From: Cryptomeria japonica
Lineage: Eukaryota > Streptophyta > Pinopsida > Cupressales > Cupressaceae
Direction: 5' to 3'
NCBI RefSeq assembly: GCF_030272615.1
Contig: NC_081414.1
Span: 309,379,164-309,441,163 of the forward strand
Length of the DNA stretch: 62,000 bases
Every line of letters starts with the position of its first letter. The stretch's first letter is position 1. The notes beneath the pieces were generated by a model. The model saw only the letters and a program-made list of their open reading frames with translations. It had not been told where the DNA came from and did no database searches. Shown in pieces: positions 1 through 12,868 of the stretch. The position numbers and the translations under genes are program-made.

Positions 1-1668
1 GTTGCACTTTCACACTCCAATCTTCAATATCTGACACCTAATCATTTGACAGCATAAAAAAATCTTCGATCTTTAGTTAGCATATTTATACCTGAGTTTT
101 CCCGCCATGATCGACATTCAAACTCCACATGTCTAGGGTTTCTTCATCGACCATGAGACAAACCAAATCCAATCAAATCTCGTTCCGAGATTGACCACCT
201 GCAACAGATCACTCAACTCTGCCAATCTCGTTGCATCTGAAACATGTTTTCCATATTTAGCAAACACGGTTTGCACTTGTCAACCATGATGAAGAGATCA
301 TGTAGTTAGCTTCACCTACCCCGATCAACACCTGGACACACTGCATCGATTATGATGCCAACGAATCAGATCTCTGTCATCTGATATGTCTCGATTTGCA
401 TCCTTCTGCTCTTGACCCGTGATTCACACCATCGACATTCATGTCGACCAGTCACCAACTACCTCACCGATAATGCACGGTCCATTTGTTTGACACCTAG
501 AATCTACGTGGCGTCTCTGTCGGCATGCATCTCAGCTCAATCATCATGTCAGTTTAGACTCTGTCACTGACCACAACACGCAACCGATGTTCATCTACCA
601 GTTCTCTAACCCTCCTGGTTATACCCTAACCAGTCAAACTTTAAACCTGCACTTTGTTGTTCTTCCGATGAACACCTTAACCAGTCACTAGACATGCCAA
701 TCCACAACATGCTCATCTTCATCAGACAAGAGCTCTTCACTTGTCACTTTGTCAACTTTATCGTTGGACATACTTACCGGTAACCACCTTGATGACACCA
801 TGTCATCAATCTTCAACTGTCTCCATCTGCATTTCAGATGCACTCTCTGTCTGCAGCTACTCAACTTTACCTTCATCTTTATCAGCCTGAACAACATCTC
901 AACCGGTTTGTCAAAGTGACAAACCCATCACTTCTTTACTCTTTCTTCTTTGTCCCGGTGGCTCAACTTGCCAACTCTAGTTGATCCGTTGCATATCTCT
1001 GATTTCATGCACCTGAGGCATCCTTGTGTTTCACCAGTTCATCCAGTGTGAGCCTTTAATCTCCCGCCTTTAACTTCTTGACAAACCTACCCCGGAGAGT
1101 TATAATGCATTCCATGCATGCCGGGGGATAAGCTCAATCAAATCACTTACCTATGGAAATGGATCCTTGTCACCCATTCTGTTTCTGACATTGCACTGAT
1201 ATGACATTGCTGTCATTGAGCAGATATATCTTTAATCTGGCACATAAGTCGGTAGACATCCCCTTTGTCTACCTTACTATTTCAGGAAGCACACTTTTTG
1301 TCAGTCTTCTCTTCATCTTGTGATAGCATCTCTATTTGGTGGGAGTCATGTAGTAAGACATCGAACTACATACCGATTGTTTGGCCTTCTTCATTAGCTC
1401 AACCTGCATCCGGTCACCATGCATACCGGTTGGCAACCATACACTGCCAACACATCACTTACCAGTAGTCATACCATATTGGTCTCCAATACTTACTCAC
1501 CGATCAACTTCTCACCTTATGTCTCCAACACAAGCCAACACTAGCTTGTGCACCAGTGACTCCAATGAACACACAATCCGGTTGACATCAAATACAACTA
1601 TACCAACAATCTCTCACACAAGTTTCCATGCCATACTGGTTGACATCAATGACAACACAATGCCAACA
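1..1668 (-). repeat. TE1 3' LTR (left copy, partial)
   Basis: It aligns at a near-constant offset of about 3,975 bp with 3975-5644, with scattered substitutions. The minus-strand start at 1668 reads TGTTGGCATTGTGTTGTCAT, the same terminus as the right LTR. About 0.8 kb of this LTR lies beyond the window edge. Small reading frames inside it, on either strand, have no coding character. Confidence 0.85.
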
Positions 1669-1680
1669 ATCTCACCCTTT
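1669..1680 (-). other. TE1 polypurine tract
   Basis: On the minus strand AAAGGGTGAGAT directly abuts the 3' LTR start, at the place and with the look of the copia plus-strand primer (compare AAAAGGGGAGAT before the element C LTR at 56148-56159). A second purine run, AAAGGGGGAGAGAGA, lies about 50 bp away in the interior (near 1725-1740). Confidence 0.75.
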
Positions 1681-2567
1681 GGCATTGATGTCAACACTAG
1701 TAGTATCCGACATACTACAGATTCTCTCTCCCCCTTTGACAACAATGGCAAAGGGCACTGACAGAGTTTCTCTCTCCCTTTTCTCTACTGGTTGCTTCTC
1801 CTCACATGACAATTACATTATGCATCCTCTCCAACAACAACACTTGAGAGGGAGGGCTCAGACACCAACTGACACCAAATTCTCATCAACCAAATGTATA
1901 TACAACTCTAATACCAATTGTAGGAAAAATGTGTCAGTGAATTCCACTTACCTGCCGGTCAGAATGCATCATCTCCTCTTTGATATGTAGACATTTATTC
2001 TGACTCTAATATGCTGATACCAAGTATTGAAGCTAACACTGATACCATTTTGATATCACTTGTATGTTATCCATACCAGATGTATGTTCTCCTCCTGTGC
2101 AGGTAACTCTCACTCTTTGCAAGCAACTCTCGCGGTGGTCCAGTTGTGATTTTTATTAAGTACAAATTGAATAGACATTGAAATACCTCTTAAACATGGA
2201 CCTATGAGTAGATACCAAAGTCTCAAACATATCGGTGCAACCATACACACTTTCTCTTCCCCCGTGTCTAGCATGTCTGATACCAATTAGAAAATATGGT
2301 TGTGAACTCCCCTTGAGACATAGATCTTAGGTAGTCTTTGTCGATCAGGTTCTAAACCGGAGCTCCAGTCTGCACCTTATACCGGTTGAGATGAGTGAAT
2401 AAATGATCAATTGATGATCTTCCAACTCCATGACATCCATCACAACTTATGACATGATCTTATATGAACACAATGCCATACCACATCACTATCATGCCAA
2501 AAATCAAGCCTATTAGCCCATAATAATGCAAGCATATATGATCTACTACGGGGCCAACACATGTCAT
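1681..2567. other. TE1 interior without recognisable coding sequence
   Basis: About 0.9 kb lies between the gag fragment and the polypurine tract, where pol would be in an autonomous copia element. I see no protease, integrase or RT motif on either strand. Confidence 0.6.
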
Positions 2568-3122
2568 TCAGGTCTTTTCCAATATCACCTGAGACATAAC
2601 TTCCTCAAACCATGCTACCGGAGCTATTGCAATGATCCTGGAACTCATTGGCTTACATTGGAACTCATACCGGAGTTTTGTCTCTTGAGCCATGAAGAGA
2701 TGGTTTTCCTCTTCATTATTGCTATTGCTGCTAAAAAATCTATCTTCATCTGCAGAACCATGTGACACTTTTCTCTTCTTGCTCTCACAAACCGGTTCTG
2801 TAGTGGTAGGATCATTTCCATAGAGCTTCTTCAATCTATCCCATAAAATCTTTGCCGATTTGCATCTATCCACCTGTGAAGAAACATCACTAGATAGCCC
2901 ATTGAGTATAGAATTCATGGCTTTAGCATTACATTCATTTCTTCTTTCTGCTTCAGGGCCGGTGGGAGGACTGATCAGTCTAGAGGGACCATTTACAACT
3001 GACATCCATACATCATACCCTAAAGAGGATAGGTAGACTTGCATTATACAACTCCAAATGAAATAGTTTGAACCATCAAACACTGGTGTAGGGATTGACA
3101 CAAAGTAGACCATTGTGTTCAC
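2568..3122 (-). pseudogene. gag: TE1 gag fragment (copia gag, UBN2-like)
   Basis: This 184-codon minus-strand frame begins 66 bp from the 5' LTR. Near residues 12-35 it has PVFDGSNYFIW, the usual start of plant copia gag (cf. FdGtNY..W). Residues 66-101 hold the helical AMNSILNGLSSDVSSQV..CKSAKILWDRLKKLYG stretch typical of the UBN2 gag family, interrupted here only for brevity. The zinc knuckle and everything downstream are missing. Gag would form the particle that packages element RNA. The frame stops after a short unrelated tail, so this is a truncated remnant. Confidence 0.8.
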
Positions 3123-3174
3123 AAAAAACTAGAATCTACCCAAGCTGGAGAAAGCTTATCAACCTGGAACCTAG

Positions 3175-3186
3175 GCTCTCATACCA
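3175..3186 (-). other. TE1 primer-binding site (initiator-Met tRNA type)
   Basis: The minus strand reads TGGTATGAGAGC, one base from the plant copia consensus TGGTATCAGAGC. It starts two bases inside the inner LTR end (TG at 3189-3190 on the plus strand), which fixes both that boundary and the element's orientation. Confidence 0.85.
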
Positions 3187-3188
3187 AT

Positions 3189-5644
3189 TGTAAAACACAA
3201 GATGCCACTGAGAGGGGGGGGGGTGAATCAGTGGTTTCCAAACTTAATCCTTTTAATTCCTAAAAGGTGTGTACCAATTAGCAGTTCAAACACAAGGTAA
3301 ATATACTAGTGAGATAGGGGAGGACATCAAGATGCAAGCACACACAAATACTCATCACATAACATCAGATATACAAGGAAAACCCAACATGGGAAAAACC
3401 TCAGTGAGAAATATTGTTGGAGTCTACTACTCCAATCCAGCCTCACAATAAACACGGTTACAAAGTTTAGGGCACCAACCCAAGGAGCACTAGCCCTTGC
3501 AACAAGTTCCACCTCAGTGATTACAAAGTCATATATTAATACAAAAGTAATATCCTGGTTACAAATGAGTTATGTAACCTCTGCAATCTTTCTTCTAGGT
3601 TTACTCTTCTAAACCGGTCTTCCTCTGCTTTTCTCTCTGCCCGCTCTCTGCTTACTTAGATCCACCTTTCCTTCATTCTATGTTGCAACCTTATCAGTTC
3701 AGCCTCTACCTCTTCTTTGTGATAACTACTGGTTAAACTCTACTCTAATCTTGTCTTGTCGGATCTTCACCGACACTCCCACTACACTGCAACATCTTCT
3801 GCTGCGTATCTACAGGTTCTAGCATCACCCTTTCACACAATTACAACAAACTTTGCAGTTTACCGGTCACTCTGACCTTACTAGTTCTGCCTCTGCTAAA
3901 CCCTCTTGCCGGTTGCACCTCCAGCACTCAGTCTCTATGATCTTTGATGAAGTCTCTAACTTGTTGGCTCTCTGCTATACTTTCACACTTTGATCTTCAA
4001 TATCCAACACCTAATCATCTGGCAGCATCAAAAAATCTTCGATCTTTAGTCGACATATTTATACCTGAGTTTTCCTGCTATGATCGATATTCAAACTCCA
4101 TATGTCTAGGGTTTCTTCAACGACCACGAGGCAAAACAAATCCAATCAGATCTTGTTCCAGAGATTGACCACCTACAACAGCTCACTCAACTCTGCCAAA
4201 TCCCGTTGCATTCGAAACACGTTTGCCATATTTAGCAAACATGGTCTGTACTTGTCAACCACGATGAAGAGATCACACAGTTAGCTTCACCTACCCTGAT
4301 CAACACTTGGACACATTGCATCGATCATGATGCCAATGAATTAGATCTTTGTCCTCTGATCTATCTTGAGCCGCATCCTTTTGCTCTCGACCCGTGATTC
4401 ACGACATCGACATTAATGGCGACCAGTCACCAACTACATCACCGACAATGCACGGTCCATTTGTTTGACACCTGGACTCCACGTGGCATCTCTGTCGGCA
4501 TGCACCTCAACTCAATCACTGTATCGGTTTAGACTCTGTCACCGACCATGTCATACAACTGGTGTTCATCTATCGGCTCTCTAACCCTGCCAGTTATACC
4601 CTAATCGGTCAACCTTCAAACCTGTACTTTGTTGTTCTTCCGGTGGAACACCTTAATTGGTCACCAGACATGCCAATCCACAACATGCTCATCTTCATCA
4701 GACAAGAGCTCTTCACTTGTCACTTTGTCAGCTTTACCGGTGGACATACTTACTGGTAACCACCTTGATGACACCATGTCATCAATCTTCAATTGTCTCC
4801 ATCTGCATTCCAGATGCACTCTCTATTTGCAGATGCTCAACTTTACCTTCATCTTTATCATCCCAGACAACATCTCAACTGGTTTTTCAAAGTGATAAAC
4901 CCATCACTTCTTTACTCTTTGTTTTCTGTCCCGGTGGCTCAACTTTCCAACTCTAGCTGATCCAGTGCATATCTCTGATTTCATGCACTTGAGGCATCCT
5001 TTGTGTTTCACCGGTTCATCTGGTGTGAGCCTTCAATCTCCTGCCTTTAACTTCTTGACAAAGCTACCCTAGAGAGTTATAATGCATTCCATGCATGCTG
5101 GGGGATAAGCTCAGTTAGATCACTTACTGGTGGAAGTGGATCCTTGTCACCCATTCTGTTTCCGACATTGCACTGATATGACATTACTGTCATTGAGAAG
5201 ATATATCTTTAATCTGTCACATAACTCAGTAGACATCCCCTTTGTCTGCCTTACTATTTGAGGCAACACACTTTCTGTTAGTCTTCTCTTCATCCTGTGA
5301 TAGCATCTCTATCCGGTGGGAGTCCTGCAGTAAGACATCCAACTACATACCGGTTGTCTCTCCTTCTTCATTAGCTCAACTTGCATCCGGTCACCATGCA
5401 TACCGGTTGGCAACCATACATACCAACATATCACTTACCGGTAGTCATACCATACCGCTCTCCAATAATTACTCACCTATCAACTTCTCACCTTATGTAT
5501 CCAACACAAGCCAACACTAACTTGTGTACGAGTGACTCCAGTGACCACACAATCCGGTTGACATCAATGATAACTATACCAACAATCTCTCACATCGGTT
5601 TCCATGCTATACCGGTTGACATCAATGACAACACAATGGCAACA
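3189..5644 (-). repeat. TE1 5' LTR (complete, 2,456 bp)
   Basis: The minus strand runs TGTTGCCATTG...ATTTTACA with TG/CA ends. It matches the left LTR throughout the part inside the window. The sequence contains many CCGGT motifs, often as ACCGGT. A C-rich hairpin (3205-3234) lies close to the inner end. No reading frame inside it looks genuine. Confidence 0.88.
3205..3234 (-). other. C-rich hairpin near TE1 LTR 3' end
   Basis: A 7-bp stem (CCACTGA with TCAGTGG) encloses a loop that is a G run on the plus strand, so C-rich in element RNA. It lies in the transcribed end of the LTR, about 20 bp from the primer-binding site. Element C has the same structure with a different but still paired stem. 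Confidence 0.6.
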
Positions 5645-5703
5645 TACATATATATGTTGTGTGTGTATGTATGTAAATGTATATACATATACATACACAT
5701 ATA
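5645..5703. repeat. Alternating TA/TG-rich microsatellite
   Basis: About 60 bp of ACATATAT, TGTGTGTATGTATG and ATACATATACAT runs begin at the base after the TE1 LTR terminus. This is simple-sequence DNA next to the insertion point. Confidence 0.6.
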
Positions 5704-8700
5704 AAGGTGGAAAGTAGGGTTCACAAGTTTATGCATGCTAACTAGGAATTAAACCTATCCTTTGTGATTACATTTGGAAGGAGAATGGATCCACTTGGCT
5801 CAATCTCATATAATATTGAAAAGGACTGAATGAAAGGTGAATTCAATGCTCCTTGAATTGAGTTTAAAATGAGCTATGCAAAGAATGTAAATTGAATGTG
5901 AGATCTAGGGCTAAATATGTGAAATTGACAAGAATTAGCATGTACATACAGTCTTAGAATAGATATGTAGACACAATGTATAAATATGGAAGGAGGAAGC
6001 AAAGAGGAACCTGTCTTTGAAATCTAGACTAAAAAATGTTAGACAATTTCATTCAAGGTGTCCTTATCCAGGAGCTTGGGTGTGGATAACAAATATCTTT
6101 TCAAAATTAGGATGTTGTTCTGAGTGTTTCCCTGAAGTTTTGTCAAATAAGTGTTAGATAATTTCACTCGGGGCAACCTTGTCCTCCAATTTCTACCTCT
6201 ACAAAAGATGAATCTGCGTATCTCAGTTTTCTCTTCCTGAATTTGTAATTGTTGTCTTCTGAATTTGTCACCTGCACATAGTACTAAGAAAAATTGTGTT
6301 GTTGATAGGGGTTTTCCTAGCAAGGGTTTAGAATTAACCCTATAATTGAATTTAAATTGAATTGGAATTGAATTGGAAAGAATGCCTTAATAAGATCAAA
6401 GACTAGACCTGAATTCGAAATACTGAAATTGAAATATTATGAACGCAGGTTTTCCAACAATTGTTAAGGTCTTTATTCCATATCCATAGAAAAAATGAAA
6501 AAAAATAAAATTGAAAATTATTTGCATGCTAGGTATTGATGTCCTTATTTCGACAAAAATGAATTAGTTAATTCAAACACATACAAAAAAGTTATGTAGT
6601 ATGAAAGTAACCTATGTCTAGATTATAGTTAACCTCACTTAAATTTTTTATCAAAATAAAGACAACCAAAAAATATGAAAAATATCTATACACTAGATAT
6701 TGGTGTTATGAATATATGTTTAAAAATTTATAATTTAATCCTTTCTACAAAAAAAGTTATGTTGTATGGAAATAACATCACTTTGTAAAAATAGTGTTAA
6801 CTATAAAAAGCAAGTTATTAAAAGTTACATTAAAAAATCAAAAAATATTTCTTAAAATTAAAAAACAATTATAATCTAGAAACAAAATCTAAAAAATCAC
6901 TAGTGCGCATCATCTTCAAATTCTTAATGGTTTAATTGCTATAAGTGTTAGAAAATAATTTCGATTAAAAATGTTGATTCCAATGTCCCACTTTGGCTAA
7001 AAAGTGGGACACACTATTGTGGGATCACAACCCTTTTCGAGGGCTTGTTCATGTGATATAAGGTCATCCCTATGACCCAAAAGGTTGTGGTATCATATTT
7101 TTAGAGTATTACTATCATTATAGTTTGATATACTAGGACATTTGTATGCATGTGGATTGGATATACACTATTTTGAGTGAATTTCCATACATAGGCTACA
7201 TTTACTATAAATCAACTGGACCTTATCTCTAGTGAATAAACTTATCATAATTTCTTGAACCATGTCATATATTGTTTGTACTTGGTCATTGGTGAATTGC
7301 AACAGGTCAGTGGTGAATAGTGGGTAAACTAGGAGGTGTAAATCTATAATTGTAAGTATCTGTGTCAATATGAGTAAAGAAAAAACAATTCATAGTTTTT
7401 GTACTTGTTTATATGGTCTCTATATCTTAGTATTATTCATGGTTTCTTTTTATTGCTTTGCAAAGTATGCGAGTAAGATATCATTTTGGTTAAATATGTG
7501 ACACTCTTATTAATAATACCATTACAAAAACAATATGACTATTATCCTACTAGTTCAAGAGGACCATACAATTATATAGAGACATTAATCCACTATTATT
7601 GTGTGTTTATACCATGGCAAGAGGGTAGTAATTGATTAATAATTGTCCAAGGATGTGACCTTGAAAAGTGTTGCCTATCCATTTAAAGTAAACTAATATG
7701 AATCAATTGTATTTTTCTAGATGACATAAACATATTTATAGTATACCAGCCCCCCTCCCCTTCCTAACCCTAGCCCTAACTTTCTCAAAAGTCTAGTTCG
7801 CCCCTATATATATTCTTCTGTTCAAGTGACCCATGGGCAAGTTGCCCACATATGGAGGTAGGGCAAAACAACTCCGGTAAGTCCCCAATGGCATGGGATG
7901 ATATAGTTGGATCGCGATAAAACATCAGCGGTAAGTTGAGCCAATTACTAAAAGTGGATATGATAGAGCACAACCATTTTAAGATCTTTCACCTCAAGAG
8001 AGAACTATTGTATTAACTCAATGCACTTGTATGTGTAATACTAAGTTTTTATTGGTGAGTAGGAAAGGGTTCTATAAGACCCACTCCTCCTCATTTATTG
8101 TGTACTAATTTCTGCACAAATTTCTATACTTGTCCCATGGGTGAGGTTATTAACTAGTTTCTTTATAGGGATTATTATGCCATCTTGATGTAATAATAGG
8201 TGAGCATGTTCCTTTATCCTATTTAAATGTACACTTCTAAGTGTTATACATTTTTGTAGAGGTCCTATTGACATTAGGAAACACCTCCATTTAGAGGTAC
8301 CTATCTATTTGAACATTCAAGATGAGTGGTATGTTTGTATATGTATTTAGAATACTTACCCAAGGTATTATGTATTTAAAACATGCATGATGATTATAGA
8401 GACACCCACATTAGCTACCTCTACTTTCTTCATATGTACTTCTTGTTCATGACCCAATATTTGAAGGGTAGGGTCGCACCTAGTTTGGGTGATGCATGAA
8501 GAGGCCATGTCAGTTCTATGGTTGGTGGAATAGTGCCCTCATAATATTATCTTCCATCCTTCTGATAGTTCAATGAACATATCAATTAGTATACTTTTGA
8601 TAAATAGTAAAAATATCTTTTGTAATGAGAATAGTAATTTTGATTCTTTGTTCTTTATTGGATATATTTTGTTGCATTTACATGATTGAGAGTTTACCTT

Positions 8701-9501
8701 GGATATGTAATCACAATTTTCTCATTATTTGTGCTTCTTGACTACCTTCAACCTTTTATACACTTTTACCTTGATTATGACTAATGAACTATTAGAATCC
8801 ATGTCGCTACTATTATTTTGTAGTACTATATTAATTTTGATAGCATGATTGTTAATTGTACTTGTTTGCACCTCAATAGGAGACAACTTGCATGATCTAT
8901 GGAAGATAAATGTACACTCCTAGAAACTTCTAAAAGGAAGAAATATCTTAATTGCTAATTATGCAATAACAAGTGAACTAATGAGATTTTTTTTTTGTTA
9001 TCACTATTATATGCCAATATGCGTATTATTGTTAACATTTATAAATACGTAAGAACCATGACGATCATGATAACTAGACCAATTATGACTAGATTTCTTA
9101 TGTTTAGAATCTAAACCTAAAATACAATCCATGACTATTTAAAACTATAGATATAATTTCATAAGTTTTGATCCAAGTTTTATAACCCTATAAAGTGGGT
9201 TGTGACAACCTAGTATCTATGGCGATCACTATCTTGTTATTTTCCCGCATTGAAAACAACATTAGGGGGTACCTTGTTTACCCCATTACATGTTATTTCA
9301 TGATTGCATCTTACCTATGCTCTTATATGTTTATCGTGTGATGATACTTTTTACTACTTTTACATGTTTTTATCATGACCATGTATTTTTCTCTATACCT
9401 TTAACTTCCTACATCCTTTGTAAATAAACAATTGAAGTGTGGCATATATATTACTAATTTTCCTTCTATGAGTTATGTTTTGTAGTGACAAGCTCATAAT
9501 C
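5704..9501. other. AT-rich stretch without recognisable genes
   Basis: Short open frames occur on both strands but none shows a domain, biased composition or conservation that I can recognise. Details seen: a local duplication (about 6037-6075 against 6152-6190, sharing GTTAGA-AATTTCA), a perfect short hairpin (6985-7010) and a C-rich patch at 7750-7780. It is probably decayed repeat and intergenic sequence. Confidence 0.5.
6985..7010. other. Perfect 10-bp inverted repeat
   Basis: GTCCCACTTT and AAAGTGGGAC are exact reverse complements around a 6-base spacer. Within the next 110 bp a looser inverted pair follows (ATCACAACCCTTTT and AAAAGGTTGTGGTAT). This could be the core of a small hairpin-type repeat, but no target duplication was found. 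Confidence 0.5.
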
Positions 9502-12093
9502 TGTAATGCCCGCCAAAATGCCCCAGAGAAAATAACTAGACTAACTAACAAATGGAGATTATTTTTTTGCTCTTTTAAAACATCTACTAATGCAACATAG
9601 TAAACTATCATTACTCCAATCCATAGATCAACATAACATGATTTCATAAAACATCATGAAGATAACCATAACCTCATACAACACAAGCGGAAATAACATT
9701 ATAACAATCATCATCTATAACCAATCATTCATTCATCTATACATACATTCCCTAGGGTACTTTAACATCATTACTTACCAACAATAACACATAACACGTT
9801 AATATCTTAAAACCATTAACATTTGTTATAACAATTACATTACTATCTCTCCTATCATAAGAATTATGGATTCACAATCACTTATCCTATCATATTCCCA
9901 TTAACTCTCTAAGTTCTTTTTAAAACACCAATTACAAGTGTTCCTAATTCCCCATTTCTTCACCAACCATCCAATTCAATATGAATCCAAATAGCACTAT
10001 CAACATATAAGAAAATCTAATTATTTTCCTTTTTTAAATTTCACCATACATCCTATCAAGATGACATATACACAATCATTGACAAGTCCATACAACAATG
10101 CTAGTTACTTTCCAATGAGATTACTTATAACAAGATTATCTAAAAGCACCATATCTACAATAAGGACACACATAGCTTAACATTTCAAATCTTATTCCAT
10201 ATAATCTCTATCTCTTTTCTACATGATGAACATTCTTACAATATGTATCATACAATGAATACAACATCTTACTTTATTACAAGATCATAACCTCGACTAC
10301 CTCATCATCACGTGCTATCACATAAGAATACATGGTACATGTGCATACTCTCATTTACATTTTCAATGTCACCATGGTTCAATATACTATCTCTTTACAT
10401 AGAAATTAGCTAAGTATAAGGAAGAATCATAGAGTTCATACAAACCTACAACTACTCATTCTTTTTCATATTCCAAGGATAACTAACATTAAGGATTAAT
10501 ATCTTTCAAATCAAAGCATGCATGGTCATTAACATATCCACTACCATCCACAAGATATACACAAATTAATCCAATCATACCACTAAATCATTTAATTCCT
10601 TTCTAATCTGGAATGACATACACAATGAATATCCATTTATAGCGATCTTATCCAATACATCTCATTTTGAAATCAACCTACTACAAGTCCTAGTACATAG
10701 GTTCACAAGGTACTAATTACATAGCTTTCTTTACTATTACATCTTTCTCAAGATTCAAAACACATGATATCAATTTCAATTACATGAATTATGCTCCAAA
10801 GATCCATCCACATAATGAGATAATATAAATCCATATCCATGCATTCAAGCATCCAATGAAGTGTAAGGAAGTTAAGTAGCAGAAACAACTTCCTACACTA
10901 ACCTTGAGAGGAGGGTAATGCAAAACTTTTTCAGATCATTACAACAGTTACAGAAAATAGAAATAGATATAATAGCATTCATACCACAACACAGTGATTT
11001 ACGTGGGGAAAACCCTTTCGGGAGAAAAACCCCACCCTCCAAAAGCAGCTCAATATTTTATTCAGCAATCAAAAACAGATTACAAAATACTTGCAGAGCA
11101 AGCTCTTCGCAGGAGTACCACTAATCAGAGATTCAGAGGCAACTCAATAGCCATAAGACTCTTACACCCAACCTCTATCTCACACACCTCATAAATAGGA
11201 GATACAATACAAGAAACCATCAAACGGTATTACAAAACCATGGGCTAAAACCACCCAATAAGGTGTAGCCGACCTTATCTCCCTTCTAGATGCCCTATGA
11301 CATGTTAAAGCACACATCAACACGTGTCGCTCCCTTTTACAGCTCATTTATGTATCCGATACAAATTATTTTTCCTATTTCAGGAGTACAAACTTCCGGA
11401 GGCCATAACTTGAGAACCGAGTGTCCGATTGACGAACCGTTTGAAGCGCCGGAAAGCTCGCGAAGTGCTCTATCACCTCGTAACTAGCTTTGCCGGTTAC
11501 GGCCACTTTTCAGGGCGTTTCGGAGCCTCTAAAGTCCCCAAAATTAAGTTTAAATATTTTATTGCACCCCTCCAAGATGAAAACTTTAATATCTTCAAAA
11601 CTAGCTGTGACCTTGCGACGCAACTTTACCGGAATGCTTATCTAGCCAACCAGAAGCTTTAGGGAGAGTTTCGCACCATTTCCTGCTCAAATAAAAACTT
11701 ACTATAAATAGTAACCTCGCATAAATGCAAGGTTGAGACACCATTTTTCCCAACATGAAGAACATCCCAATGGAAGAAGGCATCAACCACCCGATTATGT
11801 GGAACCAAATAGGAATCGCCCCTCATGGTAGGAGATGACATGGGGTTCCAATTCACACTCAAGACCTAGGATGACACCTAACAACTAGGGGACTCAACAT
11901 GACATTCACAAGACAACAACCATAACAATGAATCACATCACAAGGTTAATCATAAATCAATAAACTCCTAGAGGCATAATCAACAAATCAAGGCATAAGG
12001 ATAATGGACACATGTAGGGAAACAATGTCATCACATGCTAGCCTCATGTGGAACCTGTCTCAACCTTGGAGCTAAACAAGGGAGATCGTTACA
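9502..12093. repeat. Degenerate LTR-like segment interrupted by a solo LTR (tentative)
   Basis: The left end TGTAATGCCCGCC and right end GATCGTTACA resemble the termini of plant gypsy LTRs, and both could be ends of one old LTR into which the 10862-11755 LTR later inserted. Against this, the flanking pentamers (TAATC and CTGCA) do not match and no primer site or purine tract adjoins either end. The call is tentative; the segment has no coding region that I can support. Confidence 0.3.
10862..11755 (-). mobile_element. Solo copia-type LTR, 894 bp, with target duplication TGAAG
   Basis: On the minus strand it begins TGTTGGGAAAAATGG and ends CTTCCTTACA. TGAAG occurs immediately outside both ends (10857-10861 and 11756-11760). 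No primer-binding site follows the LTR end and no second copy is nearby, so this is a solo LTR left by recombination between two LTRs. The block around 10990-11040 (TTACGTGGGGAAAACCC on the plus strand) resembles sequence common in plant copia LTRs. Confidence 0.8.
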
Positions 12094-12868
12094 CTGCACC
12101 AACGGTCTTCCCAGTCATAGATTCCAAAACCATCTCCCTAGAATCCGTCATCTCAAAATCATCTCCCTGAGACCATCCAAAAATCATCTGGCACACAACT
12201 CAAATTCATTATCTTGATCCTAGTTACCCAACCCACTAATCAATTTATTAAGGTTATCACTTGCAATTACAAAGGAAAACTCTTCACATGGTTCCAACAG
12301 GCCTAGACACCCTCCTAGAGGTCCATTGCTCACGACCCTGGTCCTACACATGCAAGAGTCCACTCTCCCTAACCATGGACCAAGACCTTAGGGTGAAACA
12401 TAAACCACATCAACATTACAATAACATCGTGAAGGCTCTCTGTGAAAATAATATCACAACAACAACATCACAGATACACATCCGAAGCTTAACCATGAGC
12501 TATAAAGCCAACATGCCAAAACAAGAGCCTCCACCATCAAAAGTATAACAATAACTAAGAGTAAGGCATACACCATCTTACTCAACAATATGCAAATACA
12601 ATCCTCAACAGTGAGGCACATTCATCCCACTAGAGCTCATATACAATCAACTTCAACAACAAGACATTCTCCTTGTTGCTGGAGTTAATCAACATATATG
12701 CACAACCTCAACAACAAGGCACAACCATCTTGTTGGAGCACAAATCAACAATAAAATGAATTATATTGAACTATAATCATCTTAGGGAAAACTCAAGACA
12801 ATCACAAAAAGCCTTTGGTACAAGCCAAAATCCAAAAATGTATCACAAATTGACAAAATGATCAAAGA
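12094..12868. other. Stretch without recognisable genes, weak repeats
   Basis: Loose recurring phrases around AACAACAAGGCAC and CTTGTTGGAG appear at 12590-12750, suggesting decayed short repeats. The small frames here (for example 12261-12548) have no recognisable domain. Confidence 0.4.

Larger units (their letters stand above)
1..5644 (-). mobile_element. TE1: non-autonomous Ty1/copia-type LTR retrotransposon, cut by window edge
   Basis: Two long direct repeats (1-1668 and 3189-5644) flank a 1.5-kb interior. Read on the minus strand the order is 5' LTR, a primer-binding site complementary to initiator-Met tRNA, a gag fragment, a polypurine tract and the 3' LTR. The interior is shorter than one LTR, and no protease, integrase or RT was recognised, so the copy depends on other elements for movement or is internally deleted. 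The outer end of the left LTR lies outside the window, so the target duplication cannot be checked. The copia assignment rests on the TGGTATGAGAGC primer site and the UBN2-like gag. Confidence 0.85.

Noticed and set aside
1265-1990. Overlapping plus-strand frames of 67-126 codons
   Set aside because: They are antisense to the TE1 LTR and interior and recur as decayed versions in the other LTR.
6039-6323. A 94-codon minus-strand frame with a duplicated segment
   Set aside because: The duplication is a local DNA repeat; no domain is recognisable.
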